Both the position numbers and the translations under genes were made by a program. From Piscibacillus sp052246295 (GTDB taxonomy: Bacteria > Bacillota > Bacilli > Bacillales > Alkalibacillaceae), in assembly GCA_052246295.1 (NCBI GenBank), contig JBQQCO010000026.1: 34,728 nucleotides of DNA; one strand, 5' to 3'. Positions 33,778 through 34,728 of this stretch are shown in pieces (within the stretch, counting starts at the first letter, position 1; the number at the start of each line of letters is the position of its first letter). The notes under the pieces are model-generated. The model saw nothing but the letters and a program-made list of their open reading frames with translations, was not told the DNA's origin and did not search any database.

Positions 33778-34629
33778 ATGAAAGATATTTTTATCTCCGC
33801 TGGAATTTCAAGAGAACATTTAGATTTCCTTGAAGAGGAGTGTTTAGAATCACCAGAAAGGTATTATAAAACATATTCACAGATAAATAATTCAGAAGAA
33901 ATGCAGTTAGTTCCAACGGATTTAATAAAAGGTATTGATACTATGAGGTCCAAATCGAGAAAATCATGGTTTTATAATTTGATAAATGCAGATGAATGTA
34001 ATTTTAGAATTAGCACGATAAAAGAATTTCTATCCAAAATTACACCAACTGATCTAGAAAATTTTCGTGAATCATTTAAGAATGAAAAATATTCAGGAGA
34101 CAATCTAAGGTTTGTTTATTTTGAAGATGAAGGTAAATATTTTGCAGTTTCTGGAGGGAGTCACAGAACGCTGTTTGCTAAGTTAGTAAATGCTCCATAT
34201 GTATATGCGAAAGTTACAAGATATAAACTTAACCAACTAAAAACAAAAAACTTTAATGATATTAACCAATTAACTAATGAACTGAAAAGTTTAGTGCAAG
34301 AATTAGGTTTGAATTGTACACAGAAAGAATGTTATACACACAAAAGTTATTGTTTAATTAACTACAAAACGATCCCATTATTAAGGTTTGAAAATAAAAG
34401 AATATTAGATTTTGCGAACCAAGGCAGGGTGAATGAACTGTATAATATTATTGAAAAACAAATAGATTATTTAAAATTACTAAAAAATAAACATGAGTAT
34501 TACTCAAGATCTCCAAAATTGATATCAAAAATTATATTCTTAAAAGACAATATTTTTATTGATAATAAAGTAATAAATGATTTAGACAGAATGTATAAGG
34601 CGGGAGTGTCAATAATTTTGTGTAAATGA
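33778..34629 (+). CDS. ParB/sulfiredoxin-fold-like protein
   Basis: A 283-residue protein. The centre carries FAVSGGSHRTLFAKLVNA then PYVYAKVTRY (~122-148), which resembles the ParB/Srx core GxHRxxA, used by ParB CTPases, sulfiredoxins and related nucleotide-binding proteins. The N-terminal part contains QLVPTDLIKGIDTMRSKSRK, in the place of the ParB-type 'I.P' strand. The rest is helical and basic. The strong GGGAGG is too far from ATG 33778; an in-frame ATT at 33763, 11 bases after it, may be the real start (adding IDKNF). Role unknown; it is not a full-length partition ParB. Confidence 0.55.
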   Translation: MKDIFISAGISREHLDFLEEECLESPERYYKTYSQINNSEEMQLVPTDLIKGIDTMRSKSRKSWFYNLINADECNFRISTIKEFLSKITPTDLENFRESFKNEKYSGDNLRFVYFEDEGKYFAVSGGSHRTLFAKLVNAPYVYAKVTRYKLNQLKTKNFNDINQLTNELKSLVQELGLNCTQKECYTHKSYCLINYKTIPLLRFENKRILDFANQGRVNELYNIIEKQIDYLKLLKNKHEYYSRSPKLISKIIFLKDNIFIDNKVINDLDRMYKAGVSIILCK

Positions 34630-34673
34630 CACTAAACCCTTTTGTAAGAATTAAGCTAGTTATTTATTATAAA

Positions 34674-34688
34674 CGACCTTGCAGGTCG
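34674..34688. repeat. Small GC-rich hairpin at the right edge
   Basis: CGACC-TTGCA-GGTCG (34674-34688) stands out from the A+T-rich flank, and base composition becomes more balanced beyond it to the window end. It may belong to a repeat or a change of DNA origin just outside the window. No gene is visible in 34630-34728. Confidence 0.4.
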
Positions 34689-34728
34689 GACTGTGACTTT
34701 CTTCTTCAGTTACTAACCCCATAGCTGG

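Overview
This window comes from a low-GC Gram-positive bacterium of the Bacillaceae. The left 12 kb has the gene order I know from Bacillus subtilis: end of an rRNA operon (5S), tRNA-fMet, tRNA-Asp, thiL-tsaE-tsaB-rimI-tsaD, an ABC-F gene (ydiF), rex, ydiK-ydiL, then groES-groEL behind a promoter and a CIRCE operator. An MFS transporter sits where B. subtilis has tatAy-tatCy. The species cannot be fixed from the sequence alone.

From about 12.2 kb to the right edge the DNA is accessory and visibly richer in A+T. (1) 12.3-15.0 kb: a two-gene operon, a HEPN-domain protein with an R-x4-H motif plus an unknown partner, possibly a defence or toxin module. (2) 15.4-21.6 kb: the control and replication half of an integrated element. 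A tyrosine integrase and a phage-type repressor read left. An excisionase-like protein, a DUF3987-like replication protein, a RusA-like nuclease and a replication-relaxation protein read right. Operators lie between the two arms, and an origin-like block of repeats follows the DUF3987-like gene. The layout resembles phage-inducible islands or integrative mobilizable elements. (3) 21.7-26.8 kb: cargo with two tiny proteins, a GNAT acetyltransferase, a lipoprotein and a PD-(D/E)XK-like gene split by a complete IS21-family element (2,553 bp, 6-bp target duplication). Joining the gene across the IS restores one 350-codon frame.

(4) 27.1-29.8 kb: the most interesting locus. Three tandem 16-bp repeats overlap a strong promoter driving a small Cro/CI-type regulator and two small membrane proteins. 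A second strong promoter drives a BdbA-like thioredoxin, a BdbB/DsbB-like oxidoreductase and a secreted 234-residue precursor whose only six cysteines all lie in its last 54 residues, in a hydrophobic Gly/Ala-rich domain. This reads as a Sec-exported, disulfide-stabilised bacteriocin with its own oxidative folding pair and candidate immunity and regulation genes. (5) 30.2-34.7 kb: a decayed gene, a large membrane-anchored protein of unknown function split across two frames at a run of eight A (a -1 shift gives one 929-residue protein), and a ParB/sulfiredoxin-like protein.

The core genes serve tRNA decoding, t6A modification, thiamine diphosphate synthesis, redox sensing and protein folding. 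The right part looks like an integration hotspot after groEL with successive mobile and competition or defence modules. No element end (att site) could be identified, and the right end of the island is not visible in this window.
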